Position numbers and translations under genes: made by a program
In this document: positions 1 through 8,961 of the stretch, one piece after another
How the letters are laid out: the number at the start of each line of letters is the position of its first letter
Position numbering within the stretch: position 1 is the first letter of the stretch
Assembly: GCA_021160085.1 (NCBI GenBank)
Contig: JAGHDE010000218.1
Location: 1 to 11,652, forward strand
Direction of reading: 5' to 3'
DNA length: 11,652 bases
Origin: Pseudomonadota bacterium
Lineage (GTDB): Bacteria > Desulfobacterota > WTBG01 > JAGOGO01
Notes under the pieces: generated by a model
Databases searched by the model: none
The model's input: only the letters and a program-made list of their open reading frames with translations
What the model was told of the DNA's origin: nothing

Positions 1-66
1 CAATTACCAACTCTTTTGAAGATGATTCATTTTAAAGAACCTGGGGTAATACAAATGTGCCATACT

Positions 67-84
67 TTTTCTCCGGCGAGAAAA
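67..84 (+). terminator. Weak hairpin downstream of recD
   Basis: TTTTCTC-CGGC-GAGAAAA forms a 7-bp stem with a four-base loop. On the plus strand it is followed by an AT-rich tract with seven T's at 96-102, so it might terminate a plus-strand transcript entering from the left. On the recD strand no U-run follows, so it is a poor recD terminator. No clear terminator for recD is visible in the remaining 185 bases. Confidence 0.22.
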
Positions 85-185
85 TTATTATCTATTTTTT
101 TATTGGATGTCAAATGATACGATAAATTTTTCGCAGGCTATCAAAACGCTCTATCTTTTCAACTCGTTCCAAGCCTTTAAATCTA

Positions 186-2030
186 TTATACCCCCCAAAG
201 TGCATCCCGCAAACCAGATGATCGCTCAATGCGGTGGGCAACAGCGTCTTTAAAAACACTTTCCACTCCCTCGATTTTAATCGATTTTTTCGCTCGGGTA
301 ATACCCGTATATATTAGTTCACGAGTCAAAACCGGACTTTGTCGGTCAGGCATAACAAACAGCACATCGTCAAACTCCGACCCCTGGCTTTTATGAACCG
401 TCATGGCATAAACGGTTTCGAGTTCCGGCAGCCTGACGAGGGAAAACTTTCTTACCGCGCCACCCTCAGACGAGAAAAAAGCATGGGGTTCGTTATTCAT
501 CTTGGGATCCGGTAGAATAATTCCCACGTCACCATTAAACAGTCTCAAATCATAATCATTGTGGTCAATCAATACCGGCCGACCCGGGTACCACTTACGG
601 TCAGTTACTATGAGCTTTTCTTTGGTCAAAATCTCTTCAGACAGGTGATTTAAAGCCGCCACCCCGTAAGGACCATTTCTAACGGCACATAATATCCGGA
701 AACGGTCAAATAAGCGCAAAGCCTCCTCAGGATCAGAAGCCTTCAAATACCGTTCAAATCCGGTTATAATTCTCTCCTTTAATATATCGAATAAAGCATT
801 TGGCCGGGGCAACGTTGACCATTTGATATCCTGAAACTTATTGCTTTTCAAAATCCTCAATGCCCGATTACCATCCCCTTTATTTACTGCCCGGCTTACT
901 TTATCTATTCCGCTGTCGCTTCCAAAACGAAAACTTTTTTGAAGATGCACAATACAATTATCCATTCCTGATTCATCATCAGTTGTTTTTATATCTACTG
1001 TCTCTTCGGTTATACTTTGGATTATTTCACTGTATTGTCTGGTAAAGCTGTGCACCCGGCCGGTATCACAGATATCGCCCAGCACAGCGCCAGCCTCTAC
1101 CGAAGCAAGCTGATTTTTATCTCCCAAAAGAACCAGCCGGGAATTCAGGGGAATGGCCTCGTTAAGTTTAGACATCAAGGCCAGCGATACCATAGAAACT
1201 TCATCTACGACCACAACATCAAAAGATAGCTTATTTTCGCCGTTATAACGAAAATAAGGAGAATAAGGAAGACTTCCCAGAAGTCTATGGATGGTGAAAG
1301 TTTCTTCCGGGATCGCTTGTTTTATTTCCTCAGAACAGTCCAGCCCTTTTTTGGCATTTTTAACCGCCGTTTGTAAACGGGCAGCAGCTTTCCCGGTAGG
1401 GGCGGCAAGAGCTATCCGCAAAACACGTGTCCTGGCTTGTTCTAAAAGCAATACCAGGATTTTTACCACTGTTGATGTTTTCCCGGTTCCCGGTCCTCCG
1501 GAAACAACGCAGAATTTTTTTAACACCGCAGTAGCAGCCGCTACCTTTTGCCAATCGGTATCTTCTGCCTCATTCACCGGAAAAATTCTCCTGAGCCCTT
1601 CTCGAAGCAAAGGGAAATCAATAGTTTCATCAGGCTTGGCAATTCGCTTTCTTAGAGTGACTGCCAGTTTCTTTTCATAATCCCAATACCGGTAAAGATA
1701 AAGACGTGATTTATCATCAAGGATGAGGGGCTTGTAATCTCCGGGCATACCCACTATCGGGCAGGATTCCAATAATGTACGCCAGGCAGAAAGTTTCGGG
1801 CACACAATAACTTCATTTTCAGACCCTTCCGGAAGCAATGGTTTGCCGGCCAAAGAGGCAAGGTCAAGGCATATATGCCCTTCCCCCGTGAATTTGCTAA
1901 CCAGTGCGGCAGCAAGGGCAAGCTCCGCAACCCCATTTTCCGCAAGCCTTAACATGAATCCGGCAAAATGAACGTCAAGAAGCGACAGAATTCCATTATC
2001 GTAAAGACGGTTTATATCTTCATTTTTCAT
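186..2030 (-). CDS. recD: Exodeoxyribonuclease V alpha subunit RecD (5'-3' helicase)
   Basis: RecD is the fast 5'-3' superfamily 1B motor of RecBCD and acts on DNA ends in the cytoplasm. At 614 aa it is close to the E. coli length (about 608). Visible motifs in order: Walker A GGPGTGKT at 178-185 (Lys184), APTGKAAARL at 210-219, Walker B VVVDEVSM at 273-280 (Asp276, Glu277), GDKNQLASVEAG at 303-314, LQKSFRF at 363-369, TVHKSQG at 544-550 and the arginine-bearing LIYTGITRAK at 572-581. The N-terminal ~160 residues correspond to the region that docks RecD onto RecC. The C-terminus (RSSGLRDALW) lines up with the usual end of the family, so the stop at 186 looks natural. The start is the ATG at 2030, 12 bases after the recB stop. 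I see no good Shine-Dalgarno sequence, which suggests translational coupling to recB. All catalytic motifs are intact. Family assignment is secure. Confidence 0.96.
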   Translation of the reverse strand: MKNEDINRLYDNGILSLLDVHFAGFMLRLAENGVAELALAAALVSKFTGEGHICLDLASLAGKPLLPEGSENEVIVCPKLSAWRTLLESCPIVGMPGDYKPLILDDKSRLYLYRYWDYEKKLAVTLRKRIAKPDETIDFPLLREGLRRIFPVNEAEDTDWQKVAAATAVLKKFCVVSGGPGTGKTSTVVKILVLLLEQARTRVLRIALAAPTGKAAARLQTAVKNAKKGLDCSEEIKQAIPEETFTIHRLLGSLPYSPYFRYNGENKLSFDVVVVDEVSMVSLALMSKLNEAIPLNSRLVLLGDKNQLASVEAGAVLGDICDTGRVHSFTRQYSEIIQSITEETVDIKTTDDESGMDNCIVHLQKSFRFGSDSGIDKVSRAVNKGDGNRALRILKSNKFQDIKWSTLPRPNALFDILKERIITGFERYLKASDPEEALRLFDRFRILCAVRNGPYGVAALNHLSEEILTKEKLIVTDRKWYPGRPVLIDHNDYDLRLFNGDVGIILPDPKMNNEPHAFFSSEGGAVRKFSLVRLPELETVYAMTVHKSQGSEFDDVLFVMPDRQSPVLTRELIYTGITRAKKSIKIEGVESVFKDAVAHRIERSSGLRDALWGV

Positions 2031-2042
2031 TTTGCTGTTGCA

Positions 2043-5000
2043 TCAGTTAGAATGGGCTATTAAACTACGGCTTAATTCGTTTATCAATTTTTCAGATGGT
2101 TTGGTTCTGTATATCCCGAAATCCGGGCCTTTTTCCGGATCCACCCCTCGTAAAAAGATATAATAAACGCCACCAAAGTGGCTATTGTAGTTATAGTCCG
2201 GAAACCGCATGCTCAGGTATTGATTCAAAGCAACGGTATATATGTGGTACTGAAGGATATAATATTTTTCTTTCATAACTTCAGCCAGAGATTCCCGGCC
2301 ATAGTCCTCCACCCTGCTTCCCAAAAAATTGGATTTCCAGTCCACCAGATAAAAAGCGCCGTCAAATTGGAAAATCAAATCTATGAACCCTTTCATAAAT
2401 CCTCTGGCCGGCAGAAAATGCAGCCTTTCGATCTGTTCAGGAAATTGCGAGGGTAGTTCCACACCCGCATATTTTAAAAATATACTTTTCAGCTTTTCAG
2501 GTGAAATAGATCGTAATGGGAAATAAAACTCCAATTCGCTTACGCGGTCTTTTATTGGTATGCTTGATAAGATAAAGTCCTTACGTTTTCGATCAAGTGA
2601 AACTGATAAAACCTTATTGATCATGGTGCAAATCGTGTCTTGCCATATTATTTCAAAACTGTATTTCTCAAGTTTATCGATTACCAGTTTTTTTATCGAG
2701 GAATCGTCTTTTCCTTCAAAATCCAAATGTTCTAATATGTCGTGCATAAACGTTCCCGCCTTTGTTCCCCTGGGAAAAGAGAAAATGCTTGAGGACAGCT
2801 TCTGAGAACTCGATCCTTCAGAATCCTCTTGCTCATAGCCACCAGCCAAACTTATGGCATCCCGGTCTGCCCTTTCGTCACCATGCAGACTGCCGGATAC
2901 GAGAGTTGAAAAACTTGCAATACGCCACTCACGATCTATCTTCCCCGCAAATTCCCGGCAGGTCAGAGCAACCTTCTTATCTAACAGGGGAGAATGCTCT
3001 TTGGCCGCCCCCACCGGCATTTCAGAAAGACTGATAGTTCCCCCGCTCTTATCTGAAAGAGTTTTTAACTCCGTGATCACATCTTCATCAGATAAACTAT
3101 TAAACCTTTCTCCGGCAGCGCTGACAACATTTCCCCCTTCACATAAACCCGGTTGATGGAGAAGGTAAGCAGGAGCCGAGGTATCAGCCTCATTGAAACG
3201 ACCCCAGACCAGGTAACAGCGGTTTTTTGCCCGGGTTAAAGCCACATACAAAAGCCGCAGATCCTCCGCAAGAATTTCCTTCTCTGCAAACACACGGTTT
3301 TCATCCCTTGATTCGGAACCTATATCAAGTGTTAACCTTCTGTTGTCGGATTCATTGTGAAACATAAAGGGTTCTTTTGATTTTTTGATTCTTGATCCTC
3401 CCCAGGCAAATGGGCAAAACACAACTGGATATTCAAGGCCCTTGCTCTTGTGGATCGTTATGAGCTTGACGGCTTTCTCATCACTTTCCAGGCGGAGGGG
3501 GTGTTCCTCTATCTTCGTTGTTTTACCCTCTCTCTGTTCAGAAAGCCATTTAAGCAACCCTGCCATCCGCAACTTTTCTTCAATCGCTCTCTGATGAAGA
3601 ACTTCTGAAAGATGCAACAGATTTGTATTGCGCCGTTCCCCATCGGGAAAAGACATGAGGCGAGGCAAGACACTTTCTTCTAAAATCAGATACCTGAACA
3701 TCCGAAAAAAACCCCGCTCCTCCCAGATATCGTGGCACAACTTGAATTTAGCCAGCCAATTTTCCCAACCGGTTTCATCTCTCATCATACAGTCCAGCTT
3801 TTCTCCGCTGACTCCTAACATATCCGTTGTCAGGGCTGCCCTCACGATCCTTTCATTGTTCGGATCAATAATGCCGGTCAGAACCCTCTCCATTTCCAGA
3901 GCTTCATGGGAATCAAAAAGGTTGCCGGTGCTGTAAAGAACGCTGGGAATATGAAGAGTCGAGAGGGACTCTTGCATCAGGCGCGCCTCATCATTCGTCC
4001 TCACTAATACAGCGATATCCCCTTCCAGCAAAGGTCTTTTCCCTAATAAAGCCCGGTTTTTTCTGCCAAGTTCCAGCAGTCTCGAGATTTCCCCTGCCAC
4101 GGCCTCAGGGATCATTTTCCTTGCCTGGGTTTTGCTAATCGGCTTTCCCTTGTCGGCATTCAAAAGCCAAAGCTGAAAAGGAGGTTCGGATTGTCCATTT
4201 AGTCTAAAAAGTTCAGAATCTTTCTTAGGCGCCGGCCTGGCCGGGTGGAATAAAATCTCTCCATAGACAAAAGGATGGGCCTTGTTGACAAAGATGGCAT
4301 TGATTGCTTTTATTAAATCCGGTTGGGATCTCCAGTTCTCCCGAAGGGTATACCGGGATGCAACCTCTTCCGCAGCTTCCATGTAAGCAAAGATATCAGC
4401 GCCCCGGAAACTGTATATAGCCTGCTTGGGATCACCGATAAGAAATAGAATCCTGTCTTCGGTAGCGAAGACTTTTTTGAAGATGGCATACTGAATCGGA
4501 TCTGTGTCCTGAAATTCATCTATCAAGGCTGCTCTGAATTTTTCCCTTATTGATCGAGCAAGCGTTTCCCCTCCTTTGCCCTCTAATGCCCGGTGCAATT
4601 TGAGCAAAAGATCATCAAAAGACTGTATGTTTTGCTCCTTTTTACTCCGGTCAAGTTCTTGCTCGGCGTAATGAAATAATCCGGCTTTTAGTCCGAGAAG
4701 ACGCTGTTCAAAAGCTCCTGCAAGCGCTTCCTGTCTTTGCTTGTGCCTTTCACAACACTCAAAGAATGGATGAACCGGAGGGGCATAACCTTTCTTCATT
4801 GAACCTTTGAGTCCACTTTCGGTGAACTTCTCGAAACCTTTGAATGATATCGGATCATGACCTCTCGAAGCCGCATAATAATCCATATTTTGAATCCAGA
4901 GAGGAATATTGTGCTTTCTGTATCTGTTTCGGTTCAGCCCTTCATGGGTGGTAAAAATCTTTTTAACTGTTGCTCTTGCTGATTTCCAGGCATTGGCAAG

Positions 5001-5663
5001 TTCGTTAAAAGACGCCTGAAATTCTCTTTCGTGGTGAGAAATATCTGAAATTCCAAGCTGAGGAATGATCTTTAAATATGGATGGGCGAATCTGCCGGCA
5101 AGAAGAGAAAGGAGGCTGTCCGGGCTGAATTTGTTGTTAAGGGCATAATTGACAAAAAGAGGTGATGCCTCGTAGAAATGCCTGCGCCAGAAATCATCGA
5201 CGATTTCCCTCTTAAGATTTTCCTGGTCACTAACCAGCTCGGTATCAAAAAGAGAACCGCTTTCAAAGGCATAATCATGGAGCATTCTCCTGCAAAATCC
5301 GTGAATGGTAAATATAGAAGCCTGATCAAATCCCCGGAGCGCCTCCCTCAGACGTGGTATTGCTTTCTTAGAATCCTTTTCCTTCACCAGGTTCTTAAGA
5401 AAGGCATCATCACTTCGAACCCCGGTGAAGGCCCCAATGGCCTCCCGCAGCTTGCTGCGAATTCTGTCTTTCAACTCCTCGGTAGCCGCTTCGGTGAAAG
5501 TTACGACAAGTATCTCGTTTATTGAGTAATTTCTCTCCAGGATTAATCTGAGAAACAGGCCGGTAATGGCATAGGTCTTTCCCGTACCTGCACTTGCTTC
5601 TATGAGGTTTGTGCCCTCAAGGGAGCTGGTTAAAATATCAAACTGGTTAAGGTTTGTTATCAT
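2043..5663 (-). CDS. recB: Exodeoxyribonuclease V beta subunit RecB (3'-5' helicase and nuclease)
   Basis: RecB is the 3'-5' UvrD-type helicase, sole nuclease and RecA-loading subunit of RecBCD. At 1206 aa it is close to E. coli (1180). Helicase motifs: Walker A EASAGTGKT at 22-30 (Lys29), VVTFTEAATEELKDRIR at 53-69, Walker B IDEFQDTDP at 381-389, GDPKQAIYSFRGAD at 410-423, NWRS at 443-446, TIHKSKGLEYPVVF at 736-749 and LRLLYVALTRAK at 802-813. The C-terminal nuclease domain keeps His974, Asp1095, Asp1108 and Lys1110 (VDWK), followed by the Q1138-Y1139 pair. The 13-residue Asp-to-Asp spacing equals that of E. coli D1067/D1080, so an active nuclease is expected. The start ATG overlaps the recC stop by four bases (ATGA), the classic coupling arrangement, with a purine-rich AAAGAG upstream. 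Residues ~920-965 form a low-complexity linker before the nuclease domain. Family assignment is secure. Confidence 0.97.
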   Translation of the reverse strand: MITNLNQFDILTSSLEGTNLIEASAGTGKTYAITGLFLRLILERNYSINEILVVTFTEAATEELKDRIRSKLREAIGAFTGVRSDDAFLKNLVKEKDSKKAIPRLREALRGFDQASIFTIHGFCRRMLHDYAFESGSLFDTELVSDQENLKREIVDDFWRRHFYEASPLFVNYALNNKFSPDSLLSLLAGRFAHPYLKIIPQLGISDISHHEREFQASFNELANAWKSARATVKKIFTTHEGLNRNRYRKHNIPLWIQNMDYYAASRGHDPISFKGFEKFTESGLKGSMKKGYAPPVHPFFECCERHKQRQEALAGAFEQRLLGLKAGLFHYAEQELDRSKKEQNIQSFDDLLLKLHRALEGKGGETLARSIREKFRAALIDEFQDTDPIQYAIFKKVFATEDRILFLIGDPKQAIYSFRGADIFAYMEAAEEVASRYTLRENWRSQPDLIKAINAIFVNKAHPFVYGEILFHPARPAPKKDSELFRLNGQSEPPFQLWLLNADKGKPISKTQARKMIPEAVAGEISRLLELGRKNRALLGKRPLLEGDIAVLVRTNDEARLMQESLSTLHIPSVLYSTGNLFDSHEALEMERVLTGIIDPNNERIVRAALTTDMLGVSGEKLDCMMRDETGWENWLAKFKLCHDIWEERGFFRMFRYLILEESVLPRLMSFPDGERRNTNLLHLSEVLHQRAIEEKLRMAGLLKWLSEQREGKTTKIEEHPLRLESDEKAVKLITIHKSKGLEYPVVFCPFAWGGSRIKKSKEPFMFHNESDNRRLTLDIGSESRDENRVFAEKEILAEDLRLLYVALTRAKNRCYLVWGRFNEADTSAPAYLLHQPGLCEGGNVVSAAGERFNSLSDEDVITELKTLSDKSGGTISLSEMPVGAAKEHSPLLDKKVALTCREFAGKIDREWRIASFSTLVSGSLHGDERADRDAISLAGGYEQEDSEGSSSQKLSSSIFSFPRGTKAGTFMHDILEHLDFEGKDDSSIKKLVIDKLEKYSFEIIWQDTICTMINKVLSVSLDRKRKDFILSSIPIKDRVSELEFYFPLRSISPEKLKSIFLKYAGVELPSQFPEQIERLHFLPARGFMKGFIDLIFQFDGAFYLVDWKSNFLGSRVEDYGRESLAEVMKEKYYILQYHIYTVALNQYLSMRFPDYNYNSHFGGVYYIFLRGVDPEKGPDFGIYRTKPSEKLINELSRSLIAHSN

Positions 5664-6349
5664 TCAAGCTCTTTCTGGTTTGTCAAAAGCGGTCCGAAGA
5701 TTTCTTCGGAGTTGTCCTGAAATTCTGTATTCATCAGGGGATCTGTATCCTTAAAACAGAGATGATAGTAGTCGTCCTGGCATTCCCCCGGACTGTACTG
5801 GTTACCCCTCCAAATGATCCGGGCGCTGCGGAGAGCCTCTTCAGGGGGTTTTTCTTTTTCCAACCGCATCACAGTATATTCCCAGGAGGATTTCGGAAAA
5901 AAATGAAGTGGCCTTGCCAGTCCGGCCCAGTATTTTTTTAGGAGACTTTTAAGTATTTCTTCAGTTTTTTGCAACGGAGTATATTCCCAGGCGACCCAAT
6001 CAGGTTCTGGACTTTTGGGATTCAGACCTGCAAGCATGCTGGCTCGGGGATAATGATCAAGCATAAGACAATTCAAGACCAGGTGATGAATCCAGACCTT
6101 AATACGGTCTTGAGGTTTTACCCTTGCGTAGCGGTAGTGAATCAACCTTTCCGGATAAATGGCATCAACCCGCCCCGTCAGTCTAAATCCTGATATATGG
6201 AAATCAACTTCAATGGGCTTAAGTGGTTTTCCGCTCAGGTAGTCTTCAGCCTTTTCTGCAAAACTCTCGACCCCATGGCGCAGTTCCTCAAAAACGCATT
6301 CTCCTACCATCCCGTGGGGAAGCTTCCCCGAAGCTCTTGTCAGAGGCAA
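5660..6349 (-). CDS. recC: RecC C-terminal fragment (downstream part of frameshifted recC)
   Basis: This 229-codon ORF, opening at a TTG within a T-run, continues RecC after a frameshift. Remembered E. coli RecC supports this: GKLPHGMVGE (8-17) corresponds to GDLPYGAFGE, IKVWIHHLVLNCL (83-95) to the MQLWLEHLVY region, and PLHFFPKSSWEY (147-158) to PLLVLPESGG. These belong to the inactive nuclease-like C-terminal domain of RecC, which contacts RecD and forms part of the Chi-reading channel. It overlaps the upstream recC ORF by 10 bases and ends in a 4-base overlap with recB. I see no Shine-Dalgarno placed for the TTG, and the domain would begin mid-fold, so it is unlikely to be an independent gene. 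Either the sequence has a one-base error, the gene is broken, or a -1 ribosomal shift joins the parts into a protein of about 1087 aa (E. coli RecC is 1122). Confidence 0.88.
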   Translation of the reverse strand: MPLTRASGKLPHGMVGECVFEELRHGVESFAEKAEDYLSGKPLKPIEVDFHISGFRLTGRVDAIYPERLIHYRYARVKPQDRIKVWIHHLVLNCLMLDHYPRASMLAGLNPKSPEPDWVAWEYTPLQKTEEILKSLLKKYWAGLARPLHFFPKSSWEYTVMRLEKEKPPEEALRSARIIWRGNQYSPGECQDDYYHLCFKDTDPLMNTEFQDNSEEIFGPLLTNQKELE

Positions 6350-6353
6350 AAAT
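6316..6353 (-). other. recC frameshift site: five-T slip run followed by a stem-loop
   Basis: On the coding strand the zero frame reads GAT TTT TGC CTC TGA. Sliding back one base on the T-run (plus-strand A's at 6348-6352) gives GAT TTT TTG CCT CTG ACA, which re-enters the RecC frame and bypasses the TGA. About ten bases after the slip point lies GAGCTTC-GGG-GAAGCTT (6336-6320), a stem of six Watson-Crick pairs plus one G-U. It overlaps a perfect 14-base palindrome GGGGAAGCTTCCCC (6316-6329). A T-run plus a near-spaced hairpin is the geometry of programmed -1 shifting, but it is not a canonical X XXY YYZ heptamer in frame. A single missing base in a homopolymer explains the same data more simply. 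Confidence 0.6.
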
Positions 6354-8922
6354 CCCCGGGGTTGAGCCCTGTGAGTTTGCCTTTCAGAAGTTTTTCCTCC
6401 AGCAGATACTTTTCCAGCCCCTTGATGTCAAAGGGTTCTCGCTCTTCCACAACCGACTCCTTTTTTTCCAGATAAATTCCCAGACGTCTTTTGAGCAAAA
6501 ATTCTGCTGGATTGGCAAAAAAGCGATACAGATCATTCAGATCAATACTTTTCCATTCCTCTCCGGGGCCTGAAAGTTCTCGGGAAATATACGGTACAGG
6601 TGTCTCGCGGGTTTTCAGGATGCATCGGGCAGCCCGAAGGGTTTCTCGGGAATAACTGAAAAGCTTCTCATTCTTCTTGAAATATTCCGGGCTGAAAGCC
6701 TGAAGGCGATGTTTGGTAAAAAAATGTTTCTGAATATTTTTCCCCGGCAGGTTAAAGCCCTGTTCAATATAATCCATAAGTTCGCTCACCAGAACCGAAG
6801 GCGGGATAAGGCTGTTGTCCTGGATGCTTTGCCCCACATAACTTATATAGAGCTTTTCCCGGGTTGAGAGAACAGCTTCCAGGAAAAGATATCTGTCGTC
6901 ATTGCGGCGGGACCGATCACCCGGTTCAGGATGCTTTGCCATGAGATCAAACCCTAATGGTTTGGACTGCCTCGGATAGGCATCATTATTCATTCCCACA
7001 AGGCAAATAACCTTGAAGGGAATGCTGCGCATAGGTAACAGGGCACAGAAAGTAACCCCGCCGGAAATAAAACCAAATCCCAAATCTGTGCTCTCAAAGG
7101 AATGTCGCAGGTGCCACTTGATAACGTTGATGTCAATCTTCTCATGAAAACCTGACACCTCCTCCATATCCGCCAGGTCTTTGAGGACGCGCCGGATTAC
7201 TTGCATTTCTCTTTCCGTATCTTCTTCCGGCATGAAAAATCCCTCAAGGAGGACGTTCAGAGCTTCTGACCAGTCATCTAAGGTCTGTGGACGACCAAGG
7301 GATGTGACATGACTAAAAAGCTGCTCGGTAAATTCAAGAAACTTTCCCAGCACCAGGGCTTCCCTCCCTTCGATATGATCGTAGGGAAGGATACCGCCAA
7401 ACAAGTTCTTCTCATGTCCGGGAATCGCATAACCAAGGAGAAGCTGTTCGAGGCCGGCCCTCCAGGTGTTTTCAGGAAAGGCCGGCAGGCCCATCTGACT
7501 GCGGCTTTCTCCATCGATTCCCCACCTTATCCGAATCTCTTTCACCCACCTGCGAACAAGCTCAAGATCAGACTCTAACAAACCGAATCTGCCTCGGACC
7601 GCCTGTGAATCTAAAATGGCGAGAACCTGTGAGGCGCTAAAACGGGTGCCCCAGATGTCAATGATTGCCAGGAATGTGTCTATAATCTCGCTTTCTTTCC
7701 TGACACTTCGATCTGCAATACTGAAAGGAATCCACCGGGCGTCATCAGTGGAAATATCGAATACCGCCTGTATATAGGGAGAGTAAGTTTCTATGTCCGG
7801 GGTCATTACCAGTATATCTCTGGGCATCAAACCGGGGACCGTTTCAAACATATTGAGAAGTTGGTCGTGCAGTACTTCTATTTCCCGCATGGGACTATGG
7901 CAGGAATGGAACTGGATGGACGAGTCGCTTGATCTGACAGTTTTCATTTTGTCCGGTATCTGAGGCCTGTCAATGAGATTCAGAATGTCGGATTGGATGC
8001 AGGAAAGCAGATTATCCTCCCGGCCATCCTCAAACGATGTCCATTCCTCATATTGAAACTCGTTTACCAAATCAAAAAAATCTCGGCCCAATGTCCCCAT
8101 GGATGCCAGGAGACTGTTTCCTTTTTCGAGGTGGAGTTCTTTGTCGTTAAGATCTCGTGGACTCTGTCTCAAGGTTCTCTTTCTCATCTCCCAGTCAGAG
8201 AGAATAACACCCCAGTATTCTTTGCAGGGGTTCGCGAGAAAAAGGTTAACCCGGGTGACAAGGGATATATTGGAAAATACTTCCATGTGAAACCGGGGGA
8301 GTGCGGATATTCCAAAAACGGAAATCCTTTCCGGGAGGCCCTCAATCCTGCGGGAGGAATTCTTGACCACCTTGAAAAAATACCTTCCCAGTTCCGCACG
8401 ATGCCATTTATCGCTTTCTTTAAGCAGTTCTCTCCAAAGCACAGCCTGCCAATGTTCGTCGGTTCCCTGTTCCCACCCAAAAATCATCTGCGGCCGGAAA
8501 ATCAGATACTGATCAAAGGTGTCCGCGATTCGCGCGGAAAGCTGGAACAGCTTGAGTTTCTCTTCGGTATTTCGAAGATAGATACCAAGGCTCTCAAAGC
8601 CCGGCTTTGAGATGCAGGACGGAAGAAGCTTCATGATCCGCCAGGTCATTATTTTGGGGTCGAAAGGTGAGCGTTCAGGAATTTCTGGAAGGACTTTTCG
8701 GAAAATTTCGTGGACAAAGGCATTAGGAAAGGGAAAACTGCAGTTTGCGCATATGCCGCGGCGAGAGGCAAGCTGCATGGATACCCACCGCTCCATGCCC
8801 TTACTCTGAACCACGATGATTTCCTTTTCCAGAGGCGAGGGAAGCGGAGTTTTAAGCACCTCAGCCAACTTATCCGCCAGGACTTCCAAACGGTTGCTGA
8901 CGAAAAGCTTTAACCCCGGCAT
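6340..8922 (-). CDS. recC: RecC, N-terminal four-fifths (exodeoxyribonuclease V gamma subunit, frameshifted at 3' end)
   Basis: RecC is the scaffold of RecBCD: it splits the duplex, channels the strands to RecB and RecD, and recognises Chi. The 860 codons carry strong family signatures: CHSPMREIEVLHD at 341-353, PRDILVMTPDIETYSPYIQ around 367-385, IRWGID at 465-470, MRSIPFKVICLVGMNNDAYPR at 631-651, GDRSRRNDDRYLFLEA at 668-683 and LYISYVGQSIQDN at 691-703. The N-terminal helicase-like fold lacks a Walker A motif, as expected for RecC. The start ATG at 8922 is set by the Shine-Dalgarno AGAGGGG eight bases upstream. The reading frame ends early at a TGA (6342-6340), just after GAT TTT TGC. A -1 shift at the five T's rejoins the missing C-terminal ~229 residues. 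Identification is secure; whether full-length protein is made is the open question. Confidence 0.95.
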   Translation of the reverse strand: MPGLKLFVSNRLEVLADKLAEVLKTPLPSPLEKEIIVVQSKGMERWVSMQLASRRGICANCSFPFPNAFVHEIFRKVLPEIPERSPFDPKIMTWRIMKLLPSCISKPGFESLGIYLRNTEEKLKLFQLSARIADTFDQYLIFRPQMIFGWEQGTDEHWQAVLWRELLKESDKWHRAELGRYFFKVVKNSSRRIEGLPERISVFGISALPRFHMEVFSNISLVTRVNLFLANPCKEYWGVILSDWEMRKRTLRQSPRDLNDKELHLEKGNSLLASMGTLGRDFFDLVNEFQYEEWTSFEDGREDNLLSCIQSDILNLIDRPQIPDKMKTVRSSDSSIQFHSCHSPMREIEVLHDQLLNMFETVPGLMPRDILVMTPDIETYSPYIQAVFDISTDDARWIPFSIADRSVRKESEIIDTFLAIIDIWGTRFSASQVLAILDSQAVRGRFGLLESDLELVRRWVKEIRIRWGIDGESRSQMGLPAFPENTWRAGLEQLLLGYAIPGHEKNLFGGILPYDHIEGREALVLGKFLEFTEQLFSHVTSLGRPQTLDDWSEALNVLLEGFFMPEEDTEREMQVIRRVLKDLADMEEVSGFHEKIDINVIKWHLRHSFESTDLGFGFISGGVTFCALLPMRSIPFKVICLVGMNNDAYPRQSKPLGFDLMAKHPEPGDRSRRNDDRYLFLEAVLSTREKLYISYVGQSIQDNSLIPPSVLVSELMDYIEQGFNLPGKNIQKHFFTKHRLQAFSPEYFKKNEKLFSYSRETLRAARCILKTRETPVPYISRELSGPGEEWKSIDLNDLYRFFANPAEFLLKRRLGIYLEKKESVVEEREPFDIKGLEKYLLEEKLLKGKLTGLNPGDFCL

Positions 8923-8930
8923 CTAATTTT

Positions 8931-8940
8931 CCCCTCTCTT
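8931..8940 (-). promoter_or_regulatory. Ribosome binding site of recC
   Basis: The coding strand reads AAGAGAGGGG, then eight bases, then the recC ATG. It lies in the 39-base gap after the RdgC-like C-half ORF and fixes the recC start at 8922. No terminator is visible in that gap. Confidence 0.7.
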
Positions 8941-8961
8941 ATGGAGTGTAGAAGAAGCACA

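Noticed and set aside
1291..1680. A 129-codon open frame on the plus strand
   Set aside because: It lies antisense to the RecD Walker A region. Its composition follows from the complementary codons, and no family is recognised.
11..4486. Near-identical CATCTTCAAAAAAG words (minus strand) near 11-24, 930-943 and 4471-4486
   Set aside because: Two copies encode unrelated, conserved codons in recD (HLQKS) and recB (IFKK), and the third is imperfect. There is no regular spacing or flanking repeat, so coincidence is likely.
7993..8610. A 205-codon open frame on the plus strand
   Set aside because: It is entirely antisense to well-conserved recC, has no recognisable domain or ribosome site, and looks like a shadow frame.
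186..8922. A novel defence system built on the large helicase-nuclease genes
   Set aside because: All three proteins show standard RecB, RecC and RecD motifs and lengths, so they are the housekeeping exonuclease V rather than a new nuclease-helicase system.
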